Shown piece by piece: positions 17,754-26,335 of a stretch of DNA of 64,000 bases. Positions within the stretch are counted from its first letter, which is position 1, and the number at the start of each line of letters is the position of its first letter. The position numbers were made by a program, and so were the translations under genes. The notes under the pieces were generated by a model, which had not been told where the DNA came from, made no database searches, and was given only the letters and a program-made list of their open reading frames with translations. Source of the DNA: Henriciella litoralis (GTDB taxonomy: Bacteria > Pseudomonadota > Alphaproteobacteria > Caulobacterales > Hyphomonadaceae); the NCBI RefSeq assembly GCF_002088935.1, contig NZ_NCSS01000006.1, positions 1,892,407-1,956,406 on the forward strand. The letters are read 5' to 3'.

Positions 17754-18166
17754 CCAGCCGCGCGGATGAATTGCAGGCCTTTTTGGACCGCACTCCGTTT
17801 GCCCGATTTCTCGGCATGCGCTGCGATATCAGGGGCGACGAAATGACGGCAATCCTGCCGTTTCAGGACAAGTTTATCGGCAATAAAGCCATCAATGCCA
17901 TGCATGGCGGCTGCACGGGTGCCTTTCTGGAACTCACCACTATGGCGCAGGTCTTTCTGTCGAGCGAACTCAAACGCCCGCCGAAACCGATCAACGTCAC
18001 GATCGACTATCTGCGTTCTGCCAAAGGCGAGGATTTGTACGCCCGCGCAATCGTTCACAAGCTCGGACGCCGGATGGCCAGTGTGCGCGCAGAAGCCTGG
18101 CAGGCGGAACGTGACAAGCCCGTCGCGGCACTACAGGCGCATTTCCTGGTCGCTGAGGACAGTTGA
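17750..18166 (+). CDS. PaaI-type hotdog thioesterase (second of tandem pair)
   Basis: 138 aa. NAMHGGCTGAFLELTTMAQV is the hotdog helix with the HGG motif, followed by INVTIDYLRSAKGEDLYARA. It overlaps the preceding thioesterase by 4 bp, suggesting a heteromeric enzyme or divergent substrate ranges after duplication. Its 3' end overlaps the convergent MFS gene by 36 bp. Confidence 0.88.
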   Translation: MTSRADELQAFLDRTPFARFLGMRCDIRGDEMTAILPFQDKFIGNKAINAMHGGCTGAFLELTTMAQVFLSSELKRPPKPINVTIDYLRSAKGEDLYARAIVHKLGRRMASVRAEAWQAERDKPVAALQAHFLVAEDS

Positions 18167-19447
18167 TCGCGAGAGCTGCCGGTTCAGCAGTGTCGCCGCC
18201 AGATAAAAAATGATCGCAATCACGCTGAGGGCTGAACAAGCCCCAAAGGCGGCGGCGTATCCGCCCAAATCCTTGGCCGCGCCGAGCTGGGCCGCCCCGA
18301 GGCTCGTGCCGAAATTCAGCAAGGCCATGAAAATGGAAAATTGCGTCGCCGCCACGCCGCCCTGAGATTGGCCCATCGCGATCGCGTAGGTGCAGACCGA
18401 CATCAGAACGAAGAGAACGCTATAGGCCAGCAAATAGACATAATAGAAATCGTCTGACGTCCACCAGACGATGGCCGCGCCATTCAGCAAGGCCATGCCA
18501 AGCAGCGCGCCGCCCAGCGCTTTCATCGGGCCGATCTTGTCTGCGAGCCAGCCAGACACGAAGATCCCAAAGAGGCCCCCGAGAAGATCCGCCGACGCAT
18601 CCCGATTGGTAAACCGCTCACGCGCCCAGCCAAGCTCCTCCACTGCCAGCGTCGGCGAAAAGGCCGTCTTCAGGCCATAGGCGGCAAAGGCGACCAATAT
18701 GCCAATCGCGAGCATCAGACTGGCAGGCGTTCGCATCGCACGCCAGAGCTTCTTCATAAATGGCCACCACTGCGACACCTGCACATCGCGGTTCGCCGAT
18801 GAGGCTTTACCGCTAGACCACGGCATCAGCTTTTCGCCCGGGCGCTCTCGCAACAGGACAGGCAACAGCATCACCAGCGCCACAAACACCGCTGTCACAA
18901 TCGCTGCGAGGGCATGGCCTTGGTCGCTGATGAGATAACCAGAGAGAAACGCAAAGCCCGCCGTGCCGAGCGTCTTGCCGCCCCACATCAGGCCATTGGC
19001 ACTCGCGCGCTCTTCTTCAGACAGAATGTCGATCGCCATCCCGTCGATCGAGACATCCTGAAAAGCGCCCGCAAAGTTCACCGCAAAACCTGCGATCGCG
19101 AACCAAGTGAGGCCAGCCTCAGGCGAAGACAGCCCGGCAAACCATATGAGGCTCCCGATCAGCAAAAGCTGCGCAAGAATAAGCCATGGCCGCTTGCGCC
19201 CCATTGGTAGCCAGGTGAACCTGTCCATCAGCACGCCGTTGAAAAGCTTGAAGCTCCACGGCAGCAGGATGATCGCGATATATCCCGCAATCGCTTCCGC
19301 CCCGATGCCCTGGGAGGCAAACCAGGCCGGAATGGCGATGTAGAGCAAACCCTCAGGCGCCCCCTGCGCGGCGTAGAGAAGCATCAGACTTCCCAGCCGC
19401 AGGGGCTTGTTCTCACTGAGGGCCGGAAGTCTAGGTTCTTCATTCAT
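18131..19447 (-). CDS. MFS permease, AmpG/PAT-like
   Basis: 438 aa from ATG 19447. About twelve hydrophobic segments, and a first transmembrane region SLMLLYAAQGAPEGLLYIAIPAW like AmpG/RhtX-type permeases. A cytoplasmic loop MDRFTWLPMGRKRPW carries the MFS motif-A-like basic turn. Candidate substrates are muropeptides, acetyl-CoA-type compounds or siderophores; none can be chosen. The start codon lies inside a 23-bp inverted repeat whose other arm is at 19688-19710. Confidence 0.82.
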   Translation of the reverse strand: MNEEPRLPALSENKPLRLGSLMLLYAAQGAPEGLLYIAIPAWFASQGIGAEAIAGYIAIILLPWSFKLFNGVLMDRFTWLPMGRKRPWLILAQLLLIGSLIWFAGLSSPEAGLTWFAIAGFAVNFAGAFQDVSIDGMAIDILSEEERASANGLMWGGKTLGTAGFAFLSGYLISDQGHALAAIVTAVFVALVMLLPVLLRERPGEKLMPWSSGKASSANRDVQVSQWWPFMKKLWRAMRTPASLMLAIGILVAFAAYGLKTAFSPTLAVEELGWARERFTNRDASADLLGGLFGIFVSGWLADKIGPMKALGGALLGMALLNGAAIVWWTSDDFYYVYLLAYSVLFVLMSVCTYAIAMGQSQGGVAATQFSIFMALLNFGTSLGAAQLGAAKDLGGYAAAFGACSALSVIAIIFYLAATLLNRQLSRSTVLSDQEMRL

Positions 19448-19710
19448 AAATTTTACCGCGGCGGGCGGCGGAGTTTTGGTTGCTGGCAAGACGCCGTCGC
19501 GCAGGAAGGCCGGGGCCTTTCAAGCGGCGGCAGGTCAGCAGGCAAAAGACCGTTGCCCGGCGTGGTAATGGCCGGAACGCCTCAATCAGTTGACCGGCAG
19601 CCTGCTGCGTCAAGCTGCTTGAACGGACATGTGTCCGTCCTGCGCAACTTTCCTTGCATCCCTTGTTCAACTGATTGCCTCCACGACAAAATTTATGAAT
19701 GCAGAACCTA
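19432..19710. repeat. 23-bp inverted repeat bracketing the MFS/nitrilase intergenic region
   Basis: Arms 19432-19454 and 19688-19710 match as reverse complements at 22 of 23 positions (core AAAATTTATGAATG). The left arm carries the first codons of the MFS gene (M-N-E-E-P) and the right arm overlaps the stop of the nitrilase-fusion gene. The repeat does not extend beyond the arms. It looks like an inverted partial duplication of the MFS gene start. Confidence 0.6.
19584..19676. repeat. Concentric palindromes in the same intergenic region
   Basis: ACGGACATGTGTCCGT (19623-19638) is a perfect 7-bp inverted repeat with a 2-nt spacer. AATCAGTTGA (19584-19593) and TCAACTGATT (19667-19676) form an outer inverted repeat centred on the same point. 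The inner one could be an operator for the MFS gene, 176 bp upstream of its start. Confidence 0.45.
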
Positions 19711-21261
19711 ACCCCCGTCATTCCAGACAACGCGGTAAAGGTCGAACCGACGGTCACGCAAGTTCCGAACAACGCCTTCAGAGCGGGCAAACGACAGGTC
19801 TGTCATGTCGAGATCAGCCATCACAACCGCTTCGACATTCTCGGCGATTTCCGCCGCAATGCCCTCGCGCGCGAACGGATAATCGCACGGCGTCAGAATG
19901 GCCGACTGGGCATAGTTGATGTCCATATTCTCGACATTCGGCAGATTGCCCGTACAGCCCGATGTCACGACATAAAGCTGGTTCTCGATGCACCGCGCAT
20001 GGCAGCAATATCGCACCCGCAAATGGCCTTGACGAGAGTCCGTGCAGAACGGCGTGAACAGAATGCGCGCACCCTCATCGGTCAAACGACGCGCCAGTTC
20101 CGGGAACTCGGAATCATAGCAGATCAGAACGCCAATCGGCCCGCAATCGGTCGGGATCACTTCGACAGCATCGCCGCCCTTGATATTCCACCAGTGGCGC
20201 TCATCCGGGGTCGGATGAATTTTCTCCTGCTCATGCACAGAGCCGTCACGCAGGAAGACATAAGCGACATTCTGGATATCGCCGTCATCGGTCCGCGTTG
20301 GGTGAGAACCGCCAATGATGTTGATGTTGTACGAAATGGCGAGGTCGCGCATCTCTTCCACAAAGCGCGGCGTATAGCGCGTCAGCGCCTCGATGGACTC
20401 CGCCGGAGACAGTTTGCGCTTCTCGAACGCGAGCAGCTGCAACGTAAAGAGCTCAGGGAACACGACAAAATCGGCGCGCCTGTCGGAGCAGACATCGACG
20501 AAATATTCGACATTGCTCATGAACTCTTCAAAGTTTTTCACTGCCCGCATCTGCACCTGGACGGTGGCAACCCGCACACGCTCCTTGGTGGCGTATGAGA
20601 TCTTGCTGCTCTGCTTGATTTCTTCAGCATACGGATTTCGCCAGACCATATGCGTCGCATGGCCGCCGGAATCGGTATCCTCGACAAGATAGTTGCGCAG
20701 CACGCCAATCGGTTCAAAGCCTGCGCGCAAATGATAGCGGATCACTGGATCGGTAATCTTCTGCGCCTTGACCGCTTCGACATAATCTTCCGGCTCTGGA
20801 TAGATCTTGCGCTTGCGCTTCCAGCCCGGCATCCGCCCGCCAAACACAATGCCTTTCAGCTCCCAGCTTTCGCAAAGCTGCTGGCGCGAATTGTAGAGGC
20901 GCTGGCCAATCCGGGTGCGGCGAATTTCCGGGTCGACGCAGACTTCCATGCCATAAAGCCAATCGCCTTCCGGATCATGCCGGGCAGCGTAGCCATTGCC
21001 GGTAATCTCGATCCAGTTATGCGGGCGCAGCGCCAGCTCTTCAGCGATCAGAAAGCTGGCTGCATAGCCGACGACTTCCCCGTCATATTCGACGAGGAAC
21101 TGGCCTTCCGGAAAAGACGAGATCTGCCCACGCAGCATGCCTGGCGTATATCCGTCTGCTGGTCGGCCATAGACCTTCAGCACAAGTGCCGCGATTCTTG
21201 GCACGTCCTCCAGCGTCGCATTTCGTACGACGACAGACGCCTTGGTTGTCTCGCTGGGCAT
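19708..21261 (-). CDS. GNAT acetyltransferase-nitrilase superfamily fusion
   Basis: 517 aa from ATG 21261, with GAGGGGG about 6 nt upstream. The N-terminal GNAT domain (1-~210) has VEYDGEVVGYAASF and the acetyl-CoA loop region RRTRIGQRLYN. The C-terminal carbon-nitrogen hydrolase domain (~228-515) has all three catalytic residues: Glu270 (VVFPELF), Lys347 (QEKIHPTP) and Cys381 (ICYDSEFPE). This two-domain architecture is a known family of nitrilase-type amidases, but its substrate is not established to my knowledge. An amide is probably hydrolysed and the amine acetylated, or the GNAT domain binds substrate. Confidence 0.9.
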   Translation of the reverse strand: MPSETTKASVVVRNATLEDVPRIAALVLKVYGRPADGYTPGMLRGQISSFPEGQFLVEYDGEVVGYAASFLIAEELALRPHNWIEITGNGYAARHDPEGDWLYGMEVCVDPEIRRTRIGQRLYNSRQQLCESWELKGIVFGGRMPGWKRKRKIYPEPEDYVEAVKAQKITDPVIRYHLRAGFEPIGVLRNYLVEDTDSGGHATHMVWRNPYAEEIKQSSKISYATKERVRVATVQVQMRAVKNFEEFMSNVEYFVDVCSDRRADFVVFPELFTLQLLAFEKRKLSPAESIEALTRYTPRFVEEMRDLAISYNINIIGGSHPTRTDDGDIQNVAYVFLRDGSVHEQEKIHPTPDERHWWNIKGGDAVEVIPTDCGPIGVLICYDSEFPELARRLTDEGARILFTPFCTDSRQGHLRVRYCCHARCIENQLYVVTSGCTGNLPNVENMDINYAQSAILTPCDYPFAREGIAAEIAENVEAVVMADLDMTDLSFARSEGVVRNLRDRRFDLYRVVWNDGG

Positions 21262-21331
21262 CAATCCCCCTCTTCAGTTTTCAGTTATTCACCTAAGAAA
21301 GGCCAACGGGGCCGAAAGACAAGGGTTCCGC

Positions 21332-23173
21332 TCAGGCTGCGTCCGCGACGAGCCGCGCAATATCGGCCGCATACCGGTCAGCTTTCTTCTCTCCGACACC
21401 GCTGATCGCGCGCAGCGCGTCTTCCGTGCCCGGCCTTTCGACCGCAATCGCCGCCAGCGTGCGGTCGTGGAAAATGACATAAGGCGGCACGCCCTTGTCC
21501 TTTGCGACCTCAAGACGCCAGCCACGAAGGGCTTCAAACAATGCCTGATCGCGAACCGAAAGATCGCTCGCATGATTGGCCGCTGCAGAGCGGCGCGTCT
21601 TGCGAGCCTTGCGGACGGTCGGGTCCTCGCGCAGCCAGATTTGCCGGTCACCGCGAAACAGGGCCTTGGCCTCATCCTGGTCCGGCACAGCAATCACCGG
21701 GCGCATCACCTCACCGGCTTCAGCCAGCAACCCATTGAACAGCAGCTCGTCGAACACCGCATTCCAGCCAGATTTCGGCAACGCTTCGCCAATGCCATAG
21801 GTCGAGAGCTTTGACAGGTCTTCATCAAAGCCGTCGCGCGCCGCGCCCGTCAGGTGGATGATCAAGCGGCCCCGGCCAATCCGCTGGCCACACCGGATCA
21901 CTGCCGACACCGCCATTTGCGCGAAGCGCGTCGCATCGAAACCTTCACCCGGCTCGCGCTGGCAATTGTCGCATTCCCCACATGGCTCGACTTCAGCCTC
22001 GCCAAAATAGCGCCGCACCGCCCCGCGGCGGCAGTCCGTTCCATTAAAGAACGCAAAGAGCTGCCGTGTCTTGGTCAGCTGGACCCGCTTGACCTCTTCG
22101 GCTGCATCACTCTCCACCGTCCAGCTGATCGACCGGCGCATATCAGCGGGGCCGTAAAGCGCAACGCCTTCAGCCGGTTTGCCATCGCGGCCCGCGCGGC
22201 CGACTTCCTGCCAATAGGCCTCAAGCGTTTTTGGTGGATCGGCATGGATCACGAAGCGGACATCCGGTTTGTCCACGCCCATGCCAAACGCCACTGTGGC
22301 GCACATGGTCAGGCCGTCTTCGAGCAAAAACCGGCGCTGACGCTCAGCGCGCACATCCGCATCAAGCCCTGCGTGATAGGCGAGCGCCGGAATGCCCGCG
22401 CGCTCCAGCGCTTCGGCGAGTTTCTCAGTTGCGTCACGGGTCGCCGCATAGACGATGCCACTTTCGCCCTTATGGGCTTTCACCAGCGAAACCACCCGGT
22501 CCGAGCGGCCACCGGCCTTTGGCTCTGCCGCCAGCGTCAGATTGGGCCGGTCGAAACTTGCGACATGCGTATGCGGCTCTGTGAGGTCCAGCTGGCGCAG
22601 GATGTCATCGCGCGTGCGCGCATCGGCGGTCGCCGTCACTGCAATGCGCGGCACGCCGGGAAACATCGCCTTCAACCGGCCAAGCGCACGATAATCCGGC
22701 CGGAAATCATGTCCCCACTGGCTGACACAGTGAGCCTCATCAATCGCGATGACAGACACGTTGAACTGCGCGAGCCGCCCGGCGAGCCCTGTCGAAAGCG
22801 CTTCTGGCGAGAGGTACAACAAGTCCATCTCGCCGCGACCCGCCGCATTCAGCGCCTCGGTTTTCTCCTCAAAACTCATCGAGGAATCGAGCCGCTCGGC
22901 ACGCACACCAAGCGCCTTTAGCGCGTCGACCTGATCGGCCATCAGCGCAATCAGCGGCGAGACAACAAGCCCGACGCCATCTCGCAGGATCGCCGGGATC
23001 TGATAGCAGAGCGATTTGCCGCCGCCCGTCGGCAGAACCGCCAGAACATCCCGCCCCGCGAGTACATCTGCGATCACATCGCCCTGCAGGCCGCGAAAGG
23101 CTTCATAGCCATAGACGCGCTTCAGCAGATCATTGGCAGCAGCCATATCGGTCGGGTTGGTCAGAGTTTGCAT
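21332..23173 (-). CDS. recQ: ATP-dependent DNA helicase RecQ
   Basis: 613 aa from ATG 23173 (MQTLTNPTDM); a second ATG lies 9 codons later and the frame is open further upstream. Motif 0 (YGYEAFRGLQ), Walker A (LPTGGGKSLCYQIP) and the DEAH box (VIAIDEAHCVSQWGHDFRPDY) are present, then the RecQ zinc site CRRGAVRRYF...CGECDNC. The winged helix and a C-terminal HRDC domain (QALFEALRGWRLEVAKDKG onwards) complete a full-length RecQ. 3'-5' helicase for recombination and fork repair. Divergent from the secreted Sel1-like gene. Confidence 0.96.
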   Translation of the reverse strand: MQTLTNPTDMAAANDLLKRVYGYEAFRGLQGDVIADVLAGRDVLAVLPTGGGKSLCYQIPAILRDGVGLVVSPLIALMADQVDALKALGVRAERLDSSMSFEEKTEALNAAGRGEMDLLYLSPEALSTGLAGRLAQFNVSVIAIDEAHCVSQWGHDFRPDYRALGRLKAMFPGVPRIAVTATADARTRDDILRQLDLTEPHTHVASFDRPNLTLAAEPKAGGRSDRVVSLVKAHKGESGIVYAATRDATEKLAEALERAGIPALAYHAGLDADVRAERQRRFLLEDGLTMCATVAFGMGVDKPDVRFVIHADPPKTLEAYWQEVGRAGRDGKPAEGVALYGPADMRRSISWTVESDAAEEVKRVQLTKTRQLFAFFNGTDCRRGAVRRYFGEAEVEPCGECDNCQREPGEGFDATRFAQMAVSAVIRCGQRIGRGRLIIHLTGAARDGFDEDLSKLSTYGIGEALPKSGWNAVFDELLFNGLLAEAGEVMRPVIAVPDQDEAKALFRGDRQIWLREDPTVRKARKTRRSAAANHASDLSVRDQALFEALRGWRLEVAKDKGVPPYVIFHDRTLAAIAVERPGTEDALRAISGVGEKKADRYAADIARLVADAA

Positions 23174-23289
23174 CCCCCGTCTATCACCGGAGTCGCAGCC
23201 CAGCGGCAAGGCATCGCACACGTCTTGCGCTGCTCTTGCGTAGATCTGCCTCTCAGGATCATATGGCTTTGATACGTTTAGGGGACGCC

Positions 23290-24228
23290 ATGAAAACTTC
23301 TGCATCAGCCTTGGCCGGGTTGGCCGCCATCGGTTTCGCACTCGCCGCACCGGCATCGGCGCAGCTCAGCGACGATGGCCGCGCTCTCATCGGGGCCGGC
23401 ATCTCCGGCGACCAGTTCGATGCGGCCGTCGCGGACTTTCGCCAGGACGGCTCGCAAGGCGATATCATTCTCGAAACCGCCCGTCTTGGACACCCAACGG
23501 CCGCGAGGGTTCTCGCCTCAGAATGTCTCTACAACGACGTCTGCCCAACGACGCGGAAAGAGGCGCATGACATCCTCGCCGAAACGGCGCGCACCCATGG
23601 CGACAATGCGGTCGAGCTCGGCATGATCTATCATTGGGGCAAATGGGGCGAGCCCGACGACGTTATGGCCGCGCGCTGGATCGCCTATGGCCACGAAATT
23701 GGCGCGGCGAATGGATTGCTATCGCTGAGCAATCTTCCTGCCGAAGCCGTCGAGGCCGCTGGCGCCTCACACTTGCTGGCGGCGGACACCAGTACCCAAC
23801 AAACCTCCCCCACCGGCCCCGTCCGCCTCTCATGGGCGGGCCATGCGGGCTTTCCGGTCTTCGCAGACACGCGCCTCAGTAACCTGTTCGATGCCGCTAT
23901 GAGCTGTCATCTCGTCTATGGCGCGGAAGTCGACGCAGCCATGGCCCGATGGGCGGTCCAAAAACCAACGGATCCCACCGAGACCCGGCGTATTACGATG
24001 GTCAATAATGAGGCTGAGTTCGCGCTGAACCTCGCCAAAAGCGCCATCGAACGGGAATTGCCATCGACTGCCGCAGCAAATCCGATGGTTAACGCACACA
24101 AGACGCAGATGAACAGAGACCCAGCCTCCGGCCCGACCGTCGACTATTGCATCGCCAACCTCGTGGACTTCCACACCGATACGCTCACGGCCGCAGCCGA
24201 ATGGCTGACCCGCTCAGGCAATCAATAG
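23290..24228 (+). CDS. Secreted Sel1/TPR-like protein of unknown function
   Basis: 312 aa from ATG 23290 (AGGGG just upstream; in-frame upstream ATGs would disrupt the signal). Signal peptide of about 24 residues ending ALAAPASA-Q. Residues ~60-150 resemble Sel1-like repeats (LGMIYHWGKWGEPDDVMAARW). The remainder has Cys residues that could pair in the periplasm and no known catalytic motif. Sel1 proteins usually serve as scaffolds; function unassigned. It converges on the VWA lipoprotein gene with almost no gap. Confidence 0.65.
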   Translation: MKTSASALAGLAAIGFALAAPASAQLSDDGRALIGAGISGDQFDAAVADFRQDGSQGDIILETARLGHPTAARVLASECLYNDVCPTTRKEAHDILAETARTHGDNAVELGMIYHWGKWGEPDDVMAARWIAYGHEIGAANGLLSLSNLPAEAVEAAGASHLLAADTSTQQTSPTGPVRLSWAGHAGFPVFADTRLSNLFDAAMSCHLVYGAEVDAAMARWAVQKPTDPTETRRITMVNNEAEFALNLAKSAIERELPSTAAANPMVNAHKTQMNRDPASGPTVDYCIANLVDFHTDTLTAAAEWLTRSGNQ

Positions 24229-24229
24229 G

Positions 24230-24880
24230 CTAGAATATCTTCTCCAGCAGCCGGTCACGCGTATTGGCATGCACCCAGGTGCCGCCCGCATCCTCAACCG
24301 TGGCCTGCCACATGGCGAGCCGGTCAGAATACGCATCCGGGTTTGACGCCTCACTGCTCAGCTTGGTCACATTGGTGGCCACAACCGTTACGCCTTCGAG
24401 GTCCAGCGAAATGCGGCTGGTGTCACAGGCGGGCGAAACGTCCTCGACGAGATCAGACACGATCACGATGATTTTTTCGGACTGATCGGACTGGGCGAGC
24501 TCTTCAGCCGCATAGCGCAGCCCCCCGCGTATATCCGTCCACGAGGTCGCCTCGAACGTCTCGCCATATGCATCGAGGCGTCCGAACACGTCTTGCTTGG
24601 TATAGGCCGCCTGGCTCGGTGTGCCGGGCAAGGTCGTGCGCACGATAAGGCTGTCATCTGTAAAGCTGCACGAGCCGATCTGCCCAAAGGCGATCAAGTC
24701 ATTTGAATTGAGCTTAGACGTGACCAGTTTCGCCGTCACGACGGCGTCAGGCACTTCCTTGGCATAGGTGCCGGACGCATCGACCAGCATGAAAACCGCG
24801 CGCGAATTGGACGTAACCGCCCCGCACCCGGCCAGCATGGAAGTGGCCAACACCGCAGATGTCAGACGCCGCCAGCTCAT
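24230..24880 (-). CDS. VWA-like lipoprotein
   Basis: 216 aa. Lipoprotein signal MSWRRLTSAVLATSMLAGC, Cys19. A MIDAS-type motif DASGT starts at Asp34, and a later strand motif IVIVSDLVED fits a von Willebrand A fold, with TSWTDIRGGLRYAAEELAQ as the T-containing metal-ion loop. Two Cys (SCSF, PACD) may form a disulfide. Its start codon overlaps the stop of the coiled-coil membrane protein upstream (ATGA), so the two are translationally coupled. Likely a periplasm-facing partner of that protein; function unknown. Confidence 0.75.
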   Translation of the reverse strand: MSWRRLTSAVLATSMLAGCGAVTSNSRAVFMLVDASGTYAKEVPDAVVTAKLVTSKLNSNDLIAFGQIGSCSFTDDSLIVRTTLPGTPSQAAYTKQDVFGRLDAYGETFEATSWTDIRGGLRYAAEELAQSDQSEKIIVIVSDLVEDVSPACDTSRISLDLEGVTVVATNVTKLSSEASNPDAYSDRLAMWQATVEDAGGTWVHANTRDRLLEKIF

Positions 24881-26265
24881 GCCGCTTCTGCCGATGGTTT
24901 GGACTCGTCTTTTCTGGAGACCTTTTTCACCATCTGCTCAATCGCAAGCGGCAGAAAAATGATGAGGTCATACACGCGCAGAAAAAACAGGCCGAGCGCT
25001 TTCAGAGCATTGGCGAGCAACGCGAAAATGAAAGATGCAAAGATCAACAGCTGATGCGCGACAAGCCGCAGGATAAAGACCAGATTCTGGATCACAGTCT
25101 CCAGCGGGATCGCCGCAATGGCCAGCAGCCAAGGGATCAGGACAGCGAGGATCATCTGCGCCAACATGGTCAGCGACAGCCCACCCGACGCATCATCGCC
25201 TGCGCCCGCATCCTCGCCGAGCGCCATGCGGGCTGTCTGCTGGTCGATCTCGATCAGCGCCTCACGCTGGATCGCCAGCAACGCCTCGAACACAGAAAAC
25301 GCGGCGAGGAATGCAATCGCCGCATAGAGCAGGATGCGCTTTGGCAGGCGCGGCAGCGTCGCAATCTGGGTGAGCTTTGTGACGCCAGCTGCATCCATCA
25401 GCACGATCCCCGCGACAGCCTCCAGAAAGATGACGACAAGCGCTGCGGCCGTTGGCAGCGGCAGACCGAGGACCTGAAGATCATCGCCGACAATCTCGGC
25501 CATCGGGCGCTGGATCAGGAAGAAGTTCAGAAACACACCGGTCAACGCGACCGTCATCACGATGAGCGCCAGCACCCATGGGATAAGGATGGACTGGCGC
25601 TGCGCCGCATCCCGGCGATGGGCATAGTCCGGGTGGATACAGGCTTCGAACTGGGCAAGGTTCTCATTGAACTTCTTGCTTGTCCGCTCAAGCTCCGCCG
25701 AGAGATCCCGCAACCGGCCGGTATTCTCCCCCAGCGGTTTCAACTCTGATCGCAAGGCGTTCAGTTGCGGGCGCAGCGGCGCGATTTCTTCCTTCACGGC
25801 TCTGCGGACATCGGCGGCTGCGGCCGTGTACCTCGTTTTCGCCTTGCTATCGCCCGCACTCTCAAGACTGGTTCGGACCGTATCCATGGTGCGCTCATCA
25901 AGCTCGATCGCCCGGAAGGTTTCGACCGTCTCGTCCAGTTCGGCGCGGCTGGTTTCGAGACTATCAACGATGGCGCTCATCCGCCGATCGATCCGCGGCG
26001 CGCGCGCTTCCAGGCGGCGCGCCTGTCCAACGAGTTTCTGTTCAAGCGCTTCAGCGGTATGCGCGGCGACGATCTCGATATAGCGGCGATAGACATTGTC
26101 GCCCGCCTGCTGCAGGCGGCGCGCCACATAACGGAAGACATGAGAGAGGCCGAAGAAAATGCTCCGGATCAGGCGGTGCAATTGCGGGCGCGCAATGTAC
26201 AGCAGGACGATGAGTGCGGCGATAATCAGCCACAAGCGCCAATCGTTCCAGGCCAGACCAAACAT
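24877..26265 (-). CDS. Polytopic membrane protein with long coiled coil, partner of the VWA lipoprotein
   Basis: 462 aa. One N-terminal membrane helix (residues ~9-25), then a charged helical region of about 190 residues (30-220) with coiled-coil character. At least four to five further hydrophobic segments follow near 226-251, 268-290, 310-332, 365-387 and 396-429. A Lys/Glu-rich C-tail ends the protein. I recognise no family. Coupling to the VWA lipoprotein suggests an envelope complex. It has no ATPase or transporter motifs, so it is not an obvious MoxR/VWA or ABC system. Confidence 0.7.
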   Translation of the reverse strand: MFGLAWNDWRLWLIIAALIVLLYIARPQLHRLIRSIFFGLSHVFRYVARRLQQAGDNVYRRYIEIVAAHTAEALEQKLVGQARRLEARAPRIDRRMSAIVDSLETSRAELDETVETFRAIELDERTMDTVRTSLESAGDSKAKTRYTAAAADVRRAVKEEIAPLRPQLNALRSELKPLGENTGRLRDLSAELERTSKKFNENLAQFEACIHPDYAHRRDAAQRQSILIPWVLALIVMTVALTGVFLNFFLIQRPMAEIVGDDLQVLGLPLPTAAALVVIFLEAVAGIVLMDAAGVTKLTQIATLPRLPKRILLYAAIAFLAAFSVFEALLAIQREALIEIDQQTARMALGEDAGAGDDASGGLSLTMLAQMILAVLIPWLLAIAAIPLETVIQNLVFILRLVAHQLLIFASFIFALLANALKALGLFFLRVYDLIIFLPLAIEQMVKKVSRKDESKPSAEAA

Positions 26266-26335
26266 TCAGATTCTCTCCCTGCCCGCGCGAGCTTTTACCA
26301 ATCGTTAAGGATCGCCGGTCGAAGCGCAAGTCATC

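Noticed and set aside
19699..20598. 299-codon plus-strand frame opposite the nitrilase fusion
   Set aside because: Antisense shadow of a gene with all catalytic motifs; no ribosome site.
21854..22921. 355-codon plus-strand frame opposite recQ
   Set aside because: Antisense to intact RecQ motifs; composition is that of a high-GC shadow frame.
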